Positions 27,659 through 36,231 of a DNA stretch of 64,000 nt are shown here, piece after piece. Positions within the stretch are counted from its first letter, which is position 1; each line of letters starts with the position of its first letter. Both the position numbers and the translations under genes were made by a program. The stretch is from Tenacibaculum sp. 1_MG-2023 (GTDB taxonomy: Bacteria; Bacteroidota; Bacteroidia; Flavobacteriales; Flavobacteriaceae). The notes under the pieces were generated by a model, which made no database searches, was not told the origin of the DNA, and saw nothing but the letters and a program-made list of their open reading frames with translations. Location of the stretch: contig NZ_JAUORH010000010.1 in the NCBI RefSeq assembly GCF_030547425.1, forward strand, positions 1-64,000. The letters are read 5' to 3'.

Positions 27659-28720
27659 ATGGATAGTATAAAAAGTAGAATTAACGCTTTTCATAAACTA
27701 GGAGAATTTTTAAGTCAATTTTCTCAAGAAAAAATAGAGAACAAAGAACATATAGAACATAATGAGTTATTTTTTGATGGATTTAAACATCAATTAAAAA
27801 TAGCAGGAGAAAATAACACTTGGTTTACTAGAGAAAACCTATTGTTTTCTATTAAAAACTGGACAAAAGCACTTACTTCAGAAAACTTAACTAAATGGAT
27901 AGCTAACGAAAATTTAGGTAACAACGAGCCTAAATTAGTTGCTGTTATCATGGCTGGAAACATTCCGCTAGTAGGCTTTCATGACTTTTTATCGGTTCTA
28001 ATTTCTGGGCATTCAGTATTAGTTAAGCAATCGTCTAACGATAACCATTTATTGCCTTTTTTAGCAAAATATTTAGAATATATTGAGCCTGAATTAAAAG
28101 GAAAAATTACGTTTACTGAAGAAAAACTAACAGGTTTTGATGCGGTAATAGCCACTGGTAGTAATAATACAGCACGTTATTTTGAATACTACTTTAAAGA
28201 TAAACCTAGTATTATAAGAAGAAACAGAAATTCTGTGGCTGTTCTAACAGGAAACGAATCAGAAGAACAATTACAAAATTTAAGCGAAGATGTTTTTCGT
28301 TATTTTGGATTAGGTTGTCGTTCTGTTTCTAAAGTATTTATTCCGAAGAACTATAATTTTGATGCTTTTTTCAACGGAATGTATCAACAACATGAAATTA
28401 TTAACAATACCAAATACGCTAACAATTACGATTACAACAAAGCGGTGTATTTAATGAGTGAATTTGATATTCTAGAAAACGGTTTTTTAATGATTAAGGA
28501 AGATAAAAGCTACGCCTCTCCTATTGCCTCTGTTTTTTATGAGTACTATGATAATATTGATGATTTAAAAATTAAACTGTGGGAAGATAGAGAACAAATT
28601 CAGTGTATTGTAGCCAATAACTTTATTGAAAATGAAGTAGCTTTCGGACAAACACAACATCCAAAGTTATGGGACTATGCTGATGGCGTAAATACACTAG
28701 ATTTTTTATCTAAAATATAA
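27659..28720 (+). CDS. Acyl-CoA reductase (LuxC-like)
   Basis: A 353-residue protein of the LuxC/acyl-CoA reductase superfamily, related to aldehyde dehydrogenases. Family blocks are LVAVIMAGNIPLVGFHDFLSVLISGHSVLVKQSSND near residue 95, DAVIATGSNNTARYFEYYF near 160, NRNSVAVLTG, and the catalytic-cysteine segment FRYFGLGCRSVSKVFIP near 215. It should reduce a fatty acyl-CoA to an aldehyde, but here it has no luciferase or LuxD/E partner. It stands in the conserved cluster with ferredoxin and serC; a metabolic link to serine synthesis is unproven. Confidence 0.85.
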   Translation: MDSIKSRINAFHKLGEFLSQFSQEKIENKEHIEHNELFFDGFKHQLKIAGENNTWFTRENLLFSIKNWTKALTSENLTKWIANENLGNNEPKLVAVIMAGNIPLVGFHDFLSVLISGHSVLVKQSSNDNHLLPFLAKYLEYIEPELKGKITFTEEKLTGFDAVIATGSNNTARYFEYYFKDKPSIIRRNRNSVAVLTGNESEEQLQNLSEDVFRYFGLGCRSVSKVFIPKNYNFDAFFNGMYQQHEIINNTKYANNYDYNKAVYLMSEFDILENGFLMIKEDKSYASPIASVFYEYYDNIDDLKIKLWEDREQIQCIVANNFIENEVAFGQTQHPKLWDYADGVNTLDFLSKI

Positions 28721-28733
28721 AAGAGTCTCTATA

Positions 28734-28741
28734 TAAATTTG
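28734..28741 (+). promoter_or_regulatory. -7 box of serC
   Basis: TAAATTTG is a perfect TAnnTTTG, 31 bases before the serC ATG and just after the stop of the acyl-CoA reductase gene. No clear -33 TTTG is seen. Confidence 0.45.
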
Positions 28742-28772
28742 CACCTTTGTGTAGCAAAACACAACAACACAA

Positions 28773-29837
28773 ATGAAAAAACATAACTTTAGTGCAGGGC
28801 CTTGTATTTTACCCGAAGAGGTACTAAAAAAAGCATCAGAAGCCGTTATCAATTTCAATAATGATAACCTGTCATTAATCGAAATATCGCACAGAAGTAA
28901 ACCTTTTGTTGATGTAATTGAAAACGCAAGAAGTTTAGTTTTAGAATTATTAGGATTAGAAAACAAAGGTTATAAAGCATTGTTTTTACAAGGGGGAGCC
29001 AGTATGCAGTTTTTAATGGTTGCGTATAATTTGCTAAATAAAAAAGCAGCCTACTTAAATACAGGAACTTGGAGTGATAAAGCCATAAAAGAAGCTAAAT
29101 TATTTGGTGAATTGGTAGAGGTTGCTTCTTCAAAAGATCAAAACTTCAACTACATTCCTCAATCATATAAAGTTCCAACAGATGTAGATTATTTCCATTG
29201 TACTAGTAATAACACTATTTACGGAACGCAAATGAAGAGTTTCCCTGAAACTTCAGTTCCTATGGTATGTGATATGAGTTCTGATATTTTTTCACGTCAA
29301 TTAGATTTTTCAAAATTTGATTTGATTTACGCAGGAGCTCAAAAAAACATGGGACCAGCTGGTACAACTTTAGTGGTTGTAAAGGAAGATATTTTAGGGA
29401 AAGTAGAACGTCAAATACCTTCAATATTAAACTATCAGATAATCATTGATAAAGAAAGTATGTTTAATACACCTCCTGTATTTGCAGTATATACTTCTAT
29501 GTTAACATTAGAATGGTTAAAAGATTTAGGAGGTATCGAATTCATTGAAAAGGTGAATAAAAAGAAATCAGCTTTATTATATAGTGAAATAGATAGAAAC
29601 CCTTTATTTAAAGGAGTTGCTGCTACAGAAGATCGCAGCCATATGAACGCTACATTTACTTTAATGGATGAAAACTTACAAGCCAAGTTTGATAAAATGT
29701 GGCAAGAAGCTAACATTAATGGATTGAGTGGTCATAGAAGTGTTGGTGGTTACCGTGCAAGTATGTATAACGCTTTACCCCTATACAGTGTTCAAGCTTT
29801 AGTAGATGTAATGCAAGAATTAGAAAGAATTAGTTAG
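28773..29837 (+). CDS. serC: Phosphoserine aminotransferase SerC
   Basis: A 354-residue PLP enzyme that converts 3-phosphohydroxypyruvate and glutamate to O-phosphoserine, the second step of serine synthesis. The family blocks are complete: NFSAGPCILPEEVL, EISHRSKPFVDVIENAR, LFLQGGASMQF, NTGTWSDKAIKEAK, the PLP-lysine segment DLIYAGAQKNMGPAGTT near residue 190, and GHRSVGGYRASMYNAL at the end. It is followed after 49 bases by the SerA-like gene. Unlike that neighbour it retains every expected motif. Confidence 0.96.
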   Translation: MKKHNFSAGPCILPEEVLKKASEAVINFNNDNLSLIEISHRSKPFVDVIENARSLVLELLGLENKGYKALFLQGGASMQFLMVAYNLLNKKAAYLNTGTWSDKAIKEAKLFGELVEVASSKDQNFNYIPQSYKVPTDVDYFHCTSNNTIYGTQMKSFPETSVPMVCDMSSDIFSRQLDFSKFDLIYAGAQKNMGPAGTTLVVVKEDILGKVERQIPSILNYQIIIDKESMFNTPPVFAVYTSMLTLEWLKDLGGIEFIEKVNKKKSALLYSEIDRNPLFKGVAATEDRSHMNATFTLMDENLQAKFDKMWQEANINGLSGHRSVGGYRASMYNALPLYSVQALVDVMQELERIS

Positions 29838-29886
29838 ATACAACGTCATTATTTACAATGACATTTATATATAATATTTAAGAACG

Positions 29887-30840
29887 ATGAAGATATTAGT
29901 GAACGAAGGAATTTCCGTTGGTGGAATGCAGGCTTTAGAAAACAAAGGTTTTGAAGTTATAAACACAAAAGTTGCTCAAGAACAATTAGAGAACTATATA
30001 AACGATCATACTATTGATGCTATTGTTGTAGGAAATACTACACAAATACGTCAAGAATTAATCGATGCATGTCCAAGTATAAAGCTTATTGCTTGTCCTG
30101 GAACAGAAATGGACAATATCGATGTAGAGTATGCTATTAATAATGGAGTTCATTTAGTAAATAGTGAAGATGCTTCGGCAACTTCAATTGCTGAATTGGT
30201 ATTTGCTCATTTATTTGGGATGGTTCGTTTTTTACACCAATCAAACCGTGAAATGCCTTTAGAAGGAGATATGCGTTTTAATGCCTTAAAAAAGCAATAC
30301 TCACAAGGAACAGAATTAAGAGGTAAAACATTGGGGATTATTGGGTTTGATACGGTAGGACAAGAAGTAGCAAAAACCGCTCTGGCTCTAGGTATGGAAG
30401 TAATTGCAACCGATGTTGAAATAGACAATGCAACTATCACAATTCCTTTTTTCGATGGACAATTAGTAGATTTCTTTATTGAAACAGAAACTGTAGATAA
30501 TTTATTATCAAAATCAGATTTTATAACGCTACACTTGCCTCCGCAAGATGGATACGTTATAGAAACTTCTTTGTTTGATAAAATGAAAGATGGAGTAGGA
30601 ATCATTAATACGTCTCACGGTAGTGTTTTAAATGAAGTTGATTTAGTTGAAGCTATAGAAAACGGAAAGGTTAAATATGCTGGTTTAGATGTTTTTGAAA
30701 GCCAACCAAGACCTGAAATCCAATTATTAATGAATCCTGAAATATCGATGACACCTCATATTGGAGCTTCAACAATTGAAGCACAAAATAGAACTGGGGT
30801 CGAATTAGCTAATAAAATCATCGAATTACTAAGCGAATAA
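29887..30840 (+). CDS. SerA-like D-2-hydroxyacid dehydrogenase with rewritten active site
   Basis: A 317-residue homologue of 3-phosphoglycerate dehydrogenase, placed after serC. The fold is intact, but the functional motifs are altered. The usual VRSAT reads VGNTT (Arg to Gly49). The GRGGVG-type loop reads ACPGTE. The NAD loop GxGxxG is GFDTVG (Asp155). The catalytic [SA]RG is SHG (His244). DVFxxEP is DVFESQP (Glu to Gln273). Only the catalytic His291 of TPHIGAST remains as expected. It lacks the C-terminal ACT domain. It may be a divergent enzyme with another substrate or a catalytically dead paralogue; 3-phosphoglycerate dehydrogenase activity should not be assumed. DUF1015 follows after 3 bases. 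Confidence 0.8.
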   Translation: MKILVNEGISVGGMQALENKGFEVINTKVAQEQLENYINDHTIDAIVVGNTTQIRQELIDACPSIKLIACPGTEMDNIDVEYAINNGVHLVNSEDASATSIAELVFAHLFGMVRFLHQSNREMPLEGDMRFNALKKQYSQGTELRGKTLGIIGFDTVGQEVAKTALALGMEVIATDVEIDNATITIPFFDGQLVDFFIETETVDNLLSKSDFITLHLPPQDGYVIETSLFDKMKDGVGIINTSHGSVLNEVDLVEAIENGKVKYAGLDVFESQPRPEIQLLMNPEISMTPHIGASTIEAQNRTGVELANKIIELLSE

Positions 30841-30843
30841 TAT

Positions 30844-32082
30844 ATGGCTATTGTAAAACCATTTAAAGCTGTTAGAGCTACACGTGATAAAGTTGCTTTA
30901 GTATCTTCTAAATCTTATGAAATTTATACACCTGCAGAAATCGGAGCTAAACTTGATTTTAATCCGTATACTTTTTTACATGTAATCAACCCAGGTTATA
31001 AATATCACAAACAAGATATAACAGGAGAACAGCGTTTTAAATTGGTACATAATCGCTACTTAGAATTCAAAGAAAACAAGGTTTTTAAACAAGATGAAGC
31101 TCCTGCTTATTATGTTTATCAAAAAAGAACACCTAATGATAACTTCTGTGGGATAATTGCAGCTACTTCTGTTGAAGATTATAATAATGAAGTAATTAAA
31201 AAGCACGAAGACACTCTAAAAGAACGTGAATTATTATTTGAAAATTACCTAAAAAACACAGGCTTTAATGCAGAACCTGTACTACTCACCTACCCTGATA
31301 ATGATGTGATTAATTCAATCATAGAAAAATATCAGAAAGATAGAGCTGAGTACGAGTTTTCAACATCGGATAAAGACTTACATTTTTTATGGGTTATACA
31401 CGATAAAAATGATGTGGAACAGATAGCAAAAGCTTTTAAAGAGGTTAATACGCTATATATTGCTGATGGACATCATCGCTCAACATCTTCTTGTTTATTA
31501 GCTCAAGGTTTAGCTAAAAGCAACCCTGAACATACAGGAAAAGAAGATTATAACTTTTTTATGAGTTATCTGTTACCAGAGAGTCAGCTAAAAATTTACG
31601 AGTTTAATAGGTTCATCAAAGACTTAAATGGATTAACTCCTGAAGGACTTTTAATGGAGTTAGATACTTATTTTAGAATTGAAAACCGTGGACAAGAATT
31701 ATACAGACCTAAAGAGAAGCATCATTTTAGTATGTATTTGAATGGAGAATTTTACGCATTATACTTACGTAAGTCAGCTTATGAATTTACCGATTGTTTG
31801 AGTGAATTAGATGCTTATATTTTATATACAACTGTTTTAGAGCCCATTTTAGGAATAAATGATATTAGAAATGCTTCTAAAATTGTATATTCTCAAGATA
31901 AATCTGACGGATTGGAACTAAAAACAAAGGTAGATAGCGGAGAGTTTAAAGTTTCTTTTGGAATGTTACCTACTAATATTCAAGAACTAAAAACCATTGT
32001 TGATGCTGGTTTAATGATGCCACCAAAAACTACGTACATAGAACCAAAATTAAGAAGTGCTTTAACTATTTATGAGTTTTAG
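30844..32082 (+). CDS. DUF1015 family protein
   Basis: A 412-residue soluble protein of DUF1015, a family with no proven function that is repeatedly found next to serA/serC. The recognisable blocks are VKPFKAVRATRDKVALV at the start, LHVINPGYKYHKQDITGEQRFKLVHNRYLEF, the histidine-rich LYIADGHHRSTSS near residue 205, and FMSYLLPESQLKIYEFNR. It starts 3 bases after the SerA-like gene and is surely co-transcribed. The conserved ADGHHR segment suggests a catalytic or metal role, which is inference only. Confidence 0.9.
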   Translation: MAIVKPFKAVRATRDKVALVSSKSYEIYTPAEIGAKLDFNPYTFLHVINPGYKYHKQDITGEQRFKLVHNRYLEFKENKVFKQDEAPAYYVYQKRTPNDNFCGIIAATSVEDYNNEVIKKHEDTLKERELLFENYLKNTGFNAEPVLLTYPDNDVINSIIEKYQKDRAEYEFSTSDKDLHFLWVIHDKNDVEQIAKAFKEVNTLYIADGHHRSTSSCLLAQGLAKSNPEHTGKEDYNFFMSYLLPESQLKIYEFNRFIKDLNGLTPEGLLMELDTYFRIENRGQELYRPKEKHHFSMYLNGEFYALYLRKSAYEFTDCLSELDAYILYTTVLEPILGINDIRNASKIVYSQDKSDGLELKTKVDSGEFKVSFGMLPTNIQELKTIVDAGLMMPPKTTYIEPKLRSALTIYEF

Positions 32083-32106
32083 TTCAATGTTTGACACACA
32101 ATTATT

Positions 32107-32775
32107 ATGATTACAGGAATTAAGGAAAATCTTCAAAAAATAAAATCAACACTACCAGAAAGCGTAACATTAGTTGCTGTTTCTAAAACCAAACCTATCA
32201 CTGATTTACAAGAAGCCTATGATGCTGGTCAACGGGTATTTGGTGAAAATAAAACTCAAGAAATGGTAGCTAAATACGATGAATTACCTAAAGACATAAA
32301 ATGGCATATGATTGGTCATTTACAACGTAATAAGGTAAAGTATATGGCCCATTTTGTTGATTTAATTCATGGGGTAGACAGCTTCAAAACATTGAAAGAA
32401 ATAAACAAACAAGCTAAAAAGCATAATAGAGTTATCAATTGTTTGTTACAAGCTCGAATTGCTAAAGAAGACACCAAGTTTGGGTTACCATTTACTGATA
32501 TTGAAGATATTTTAGCTTCAGATGAATTCAAAGAGTTAGAAAATGTAAAAATTGTAGGCCTAATGGGTATGGCTACCTTTACAGACAACCAAAAGCAATT
32601 GCAAGATGAATTTTCATCATTAGCTAGTTTCTTCAATAAGAATCAGGAAAAATACTCAGATTTATCAATCCTTTCAATGGGAATGAGTGGGGATTATAAA
32701 TTAGCCATTAAAAATGGTAGTACTATGGTACGAATAGGAAGCTCTATTTTTGGAGTTAGAAATTATATTGCTTAG
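32107..32775 (+). CDS. YggS/PLPBP-family PLP-binding protein
   Basis: A 222-residue alanine-racemase-fold protein that buffers pyridoxal phosphate and affects amino-acid pools. The PLP lysine lies in VTLVAVSKTKP near residue 28. Further family blocks are FGENKTQEMVAKYDEL, KWHMIGHLQRNKVKY, GLMGMATF and the phosphate loop LSMGMSGDYKLAIKNGSTMVRIGSSIFG. The length is normal. It follows DUF1015 by 24 bases and could be part of the serine-cluster transcript, consistent with the PLP need of SerC. Confidence 0.92.
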   Translation: MITGIKENLQKIKSTLPESVTLVAVSKTKPITDLQEAYDAGQRVFGENKTQEMVAKYDELPKDIKWHMIGHLQRNKVKYMAHFVDLIHGVDSFKTLKEINKQAKKHNRVINCLLQARIAKEDTKFGLPFTDIEDILASDEFKELENVKIVGLMGMATFTDNQKQLQDEFSSLASFFNKNQEKYSDLSILSMGMSGDYKLAIKNGSTMVRIGSSIFGVRNYIA

Positions 32776-32808
32776 ATTTACATAAGTCAGCTTAAAAAAG
32801 GGAGAGAT

Positions 32809-33906
32809 TTGTACGCTATTTTAGACATTGAAACTACTGGAGGAAAATATAACGAAGAAGGAATTACAGAAATTGCTATCTATAAATATGATGGACATCA
32901 AATTGTAGATCAATTCATTAGTTTAGTAAATCCAGAAAAGGAAATTCAAGAATTTGTTGTAAAACTTACTGGTATTAATAACAAAATGTTGCGAAATGCA
33001 CCTAAATTTTATGAAATAGCGAAAAGAATTGTTGAAATAACTCAAGATTGTTTTATTGTAGCACACAATGCTAATTTTGATTACCGTATTCTTCGTACCG
33101 AATTTGACCGATTAGGGTATGCATACAAACGAAATACACTTTGTACAGTTAGTTTAAGCAAAAAACTAATTCCTGAGTCACCATCTCATAGCCTTGGTAA
33201 ATTATGTAAATTCTTGGGAATCCCAATGTCTGATCGCCATAGAGCAACGGGCGATGCATTAGCCACTATACAACTATTCAAACTGTTAATAGATAAAGAT
33301 GTTGAGAAAAAAATTATTCAACAATCTATAAAGTATTTTGACAATAGACACGAAAAATTTCGTTTTCAAAGAATATTAGATAGTTTACCTGAAAAGGAAG
33401 GTATATTTTATGTACATAATAATGAGGGAACTATCATTTTTATTGGTAGAGGTAAAAATGTTAAACAAGAAACAAACAAGCTCTTTTTAAAAGAAACCAG
33501 AAAAGCTTTAAAAGTAATAAAAAGAGTAACCAAAGTTTCTTATGAAGAAACAGGAAATATGCTTTTTACTCGTTTAAAATACCATTTAGAGCTTGAAAAA
33601 TTAAGACCTAAATATAACATCATAAGAAAAAGAAAAATTACAGATAAGAATTTTAATCACGATGATATGCTTATTATTGATAAAGGCAGAACACCTGAAG
33701 AGCATGCTGTAATTTTAATTGAAAAAAACGAAGTTGTAGGATATACCTATACCAATCTTGCTTTTCAAGAAAACCAAATACCTATTTTAAAATCTATGCT
33801 AACTCCTATTGAAAACAAAGAGTTGGCTAAAACAATAATTAAAAACTATTTACTAAAAAATAAAGTGTCTAAAATAGTACGATTACAAGTTGAAAATAAT
33901 TTATAA
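32809..33906 (+). CDS. DnaQ-like 3'-5' exonuclease fused to a degenerate GIY-YIG domain
   Basis: A 365-residue protein. Residues 1-170 are a DEDDh exonuclease: AILDIETTGG, VAHNANFDYRILRTEF, and HRATGDALATIQLFKLL supply the acidic residues and the histidine. Residues about 195-280 align with the UvrC/Cho GIY-YIG nuclease, but the signature reads EGIFYVHNNEG...IFIGRG and ends TRLKYHLELEKLRPKYNI. Both key tyrosines are Phe, and the expected catalytic Glu position seems to hold Tyr. The nuclease part is therefore probably a DNA-binding relic. The start codon is TTG, preceded by GGGAGAG; the protein from there begins exactly as the family does. Confidence 0.82.
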   Translation: MYAILDIETTGGKYNEEGITEIAIYKYDGHQIVDQFISLVNPEKEIQEFVVKLTGINNKMLRNAPKFYEIAKRIVEITQDCFIVAHNANFDYRILRTEFDRLGYAYKRNTLCTVSLSKKLIPESPSHSLGKLCKFLGIPMSDRHRATGDALATIQLFKLLIDKDVEKKIIQQSIKYFDNRHEKFRFQRILDSLPEKEGIFYVHNNEGTIIFIGRGKNVKQETNKLFLKETRKALKVIKRVTKVSYEETGNMLFTRLKYHLELEKLRPKYNIIRKRKITDKNFNHDDMLIIDKGRTPEEHAVILIEKNEVVGYTYTNLAFQENQIPILKSMLTPIENKELAKTIIKNYLLKNKVSKIVRLQVENNL

Positions 33907-33937
33907 TATTGCTGTAAAACGTTAAAAATCTGATCTT

Positions 33938-34753
33938 TTGGATAAAAAAACACTTAATTGGAAAAATAAATTACATGAAGTAATCTATGAAGCAGATACC
34001 CCTGCTGGTAAACTATTTGATATCGTTTTATTATTTTCAATTTTAGCAAGTATTATATTAGTAATGCTTGAAAGTGTAGAAAGCTTTGATAATAAGCATC
34101 ATGATTTCTTATATATTTCTGAATGGATCATTACTTTCTTTTTTTCCATTGAATACATCCTTCGAATTATTTCAATAAAAAAGCCAACAAAATATATTTT
34201 CAGTTTTTACGGTATTATAGACTTACTGTCTACTATCCCTATGTACTTAACCTTCTTTTTTGTTGGTACCCATAGTAGTTTAATAGCCTTGAGAGCATTA
34301 CGCCTATTAAGAGTTTTTAGAATTTTAAAAGTATCTAGATATATTGGTGAGTCAAATCAATTAATAAAAGCATTAAACGCTAGTAAAGCTAAAATTGGAG
34401 TATTCCTTTATTTCGTATTAATTATCTGTATAATTTTAGGCTCAATAATGTATTTTATTGAAGGTGCAGATAATGGTTTTACGAGTATTCCTAGAAGTAT
34501 TTATTGGTCAATAGTAACACTTACCACCGTTGGTTATGGAGATATTGCTCCTCAAACCGCTTTAGGGCAGTTTATTGCGAGTATTACCGTAATTATTGGG
34601 TATGCTATTATTGCAATTCCTACAGGAATAGTAAGTTCTGAAATGACTAAAAAGAAAGTACACCTAAATACACAATCCTGCCCAAATTGCTCATATGAAG
34701 GACATAAAGATGAAGCAGAATTTTGTTATCATTGCGGAACAAAACTGAACTAA
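33938..34753 (+). CDS. Voltage-gated K+ channel with C-terminal zinc ribbon
   Basis: A 271-residue six-helix channel. S1-S3 are seen at about 27-110. The S4 voltage sensor carries regularly spaced arginines (RALRLLRVFRILKVSRY) near 120. The pore helix and filter read IYWSIVTLTTVGYGDIAP near 186-204, which means K+ selectivity. After S6 comes a short tail with a zinc ribbon, CPNCSYEGHKDEAEFCYHCG, near 248-268. The start is TTG, because no upstream or nearby ATG fits the family start. The miaA ATG follows the stop directly. Confidence 0.88.
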   Translation: MDKKTLNWKNKLHEVIYEADTPAGKLFDIVLLFSILASIILVMLESVESFDNKHHDFLYISEWIITFFFSIEYILRIISIKKPTKYIFSFYGIIDLLSTIPMYLTFFFVGTHSSLIALRALRLLRVFRILKVSRYIGESNQLIKALNASKAKIGVFLYFVLIICIILGSIMYFIEGADNGFTSIPRSIYWSIVTLTTVGYGDIAPQTALGQFIASITVIIGYAIIAIPTGIVSSEMTKKKVHLNTQSCPNCSYEGHKDEAEFCYHCGTKLN

Positions 34754-35662
34754 ATGTCACAAAAAAATACGTTGATTACAATTGTTGGAGCTACGGCTAT
34801 TGGTAAAACAGCACTTAGTATTAAATTAGCACAACACTTTAAATGTGATATTATTTCGTGTGATTCTCGTCAATTTTATAAAGAGATGACTATAGGAACT
34901 GCTGTCCCTGACTCTGAAGAGCTAGCAGCTGCACCGCATCACTTTATCCAAAATAGAAGTGTTTTTGAAGATTATTCAGTAGGTCAGTTTGAAAAAGACG
35001 CATTGGCTAAACTAGAAGAATTGTTCACCAAAAAACCTATCCAAATCATGGTAGGTGGAAGTGGTTTATATGTAGATGCTGTTTTAAAAGGTTTAGATTA
35101 TTTTCCTCATGTAAATCCACAAATAAGAATTGATTTAACTACCGAATTAGAGCATAAAGGAATAGAATATCTTCAAAAGAGATTAAAAGAATTTGATATT
35201 GAAGCTTATAATACGATTGCTATTGATAACCCACATCGATTAATCCGTGCTTTAGAAATTTGTATTGGCACCCAAAAAACATATAGTTCTTTTAAAAACA
35301 AACCAAAAACTCCTCGTAATTTTCAATCCATCAAAATAGGATTAACGGCAGATAGAGAAATTATGTACGACCGTATTAATCGTCGCGTATATATTATGAT
35401 TGAAAAAGGTTTGATAGAAGAAGCTGAAAAGCTACATCCTCATAAAAACCTAAACGCACTACAAACGGTAGGATACAGAGAATTATTTGAATATTTTGAA
35501 GGTAACTTTACTAAAGAATTCGCTATTGAGGAAATTAAGAAGAACTCAAGAAGGTTTGCCAAACGACAAGGAACATGGTTTCGTAAAGATTCAAACATTT
35601 TATGGTTTGATTTTCAAGAAGATGTTCAAAATATTATAAAAACTATTGAAAATAAACTTTAA
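34754..35662 (+). CDS. miaA: tRNA dimethylallyltransferase MiaA
   Basis: A 302-residue enzyme that adds a dimethylallyl group to N6 of A37 in tRNAs reading UNN codons. The P-loop is VGATAIGKTALSIKLA. Also present are IISCDSRQFYKEMTIGTAVP, the insert HHFIQNRSVFEDYSVGQFEKDA, MVGGSGLYVDAVLKGLD, NPHRLIRALEI and LQTVGYRELFEYFEG. The length matches the family. The ATG directly follows the channel stop (TAA then ATG), so translation of the two is probably coupled. Confidence 0.96.
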   Translation: MSQKNTLITIVGATAIGKTALSIKLAQHFKCDIISCDSRQFYKEMTIGTAVPDSEELAAAPHHFIQNRSVFEDYSVGQFEKDALAKLEELFTKKPIQIMVGGSGLYVDAVLKGLDYFPHVNPQIRIDLTTELEHKGIEYLQKRLKEFDIEAYNTIAIDNPHRLIRALEICIGTQKTYSSFKNKPKTPRNFQSIKIGLTADREIMYDRINRRVYIMIEKGLIEEAEKLHPHKNLNALQTVGYRELFEYFEGNFTKEFAIEEIKKNSRRFAKRQGTWFRKDSNILWFDFQEDVQNIIKTIENKL

Positions 35663-35720
35663 CGCTTTTTAAGAACACTAAAAAAATCACTTTTTTATAT
35701 TTGTCAAAAAACAGAAATAC

Positions 35721-36224
35721 ATGAAACTAAAAATCACTTTTATACTTGCTTTATTTTTTATTGGATTTTCAAATGCTCAAACCAAGGTTGGAACGGTAAA
35801 CAGCGAGTTAATCATTGGTAAAATGCCACAAATGAAAGGAGTTTTACAACGAGTAGAAAACTACGGTAAAAAACTAGACTCTAGTTTTCAAATAAAAGCT
35901 ACAGAATACAAAACTAAAGTAGATTCTTTTAAGGCTGAAGAAAAGCTAATGACGGAAGAGGATAAGAAAACTAGAATTCAAGAATTAAGAACCCTTGAAC
36001 AAGAAATGGGAAAATTTCGTCAAAATGGAACTACTATGATGCAAGTACAAAGAGAGCAGAGTTTACGACCTTTATATAAAAAGCTAAGAGAAGTAATTGC
36101 TGAAGTGGCTAAAGCAAACGGATATACTCAAATTTTAACTACGACTGGAAACGAATTTGGATACATCGATGAACGCTTTGATATCACTCAATTAGTATTA
36201 GATAAACTAGGAATTAAAGAGTAA
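35721..36224 (+). CDS. OmpH/Skp-family periplasmic chaperone
   Basis: A 167-residue protein with a cleaved signal peptide (MKLKITFILALFFIGFSNAQ). The mature part begins KVGTVNSELIIGKMPQMKGVLQRVE and continues as a long charged coiled coil (TEYKTKVDSFKAEEKLMTEEDKKTRIQELRTLEQEMGKFRQ), which is the tentacle of Skp. A C-terminal segment ILTTTGNEFGYIDERFDITQLVLDKLGI closes the body. It should shield outer-membrane proteins in transit. DUF1853 follows after 7 bases. Confidence 0.88.
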   Translation: MKLKITFILALFFIGFSNAQTKVGTVNSELIIGKMPQMKGVLQRVENYGKKLDSSFQIKATEYKTKVDSFKAEEKLMTEEDKKTRIQELRTLEQEMGKFRQNGTTMMQVQREQSLRPLYKKLREVIAEVAKANGYTQILTTTGNEFGYIDERFDITQLVLDKLGIKE

Positions 36225-36231
36225 TTCTTTT

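Noticed and set aside
29838-29886. Terminator between serC and the SerA-like gene
   Set aside because: GTCATT/AATGAC makes only a 6-bp stem without a T-tract, so read-through is expected.
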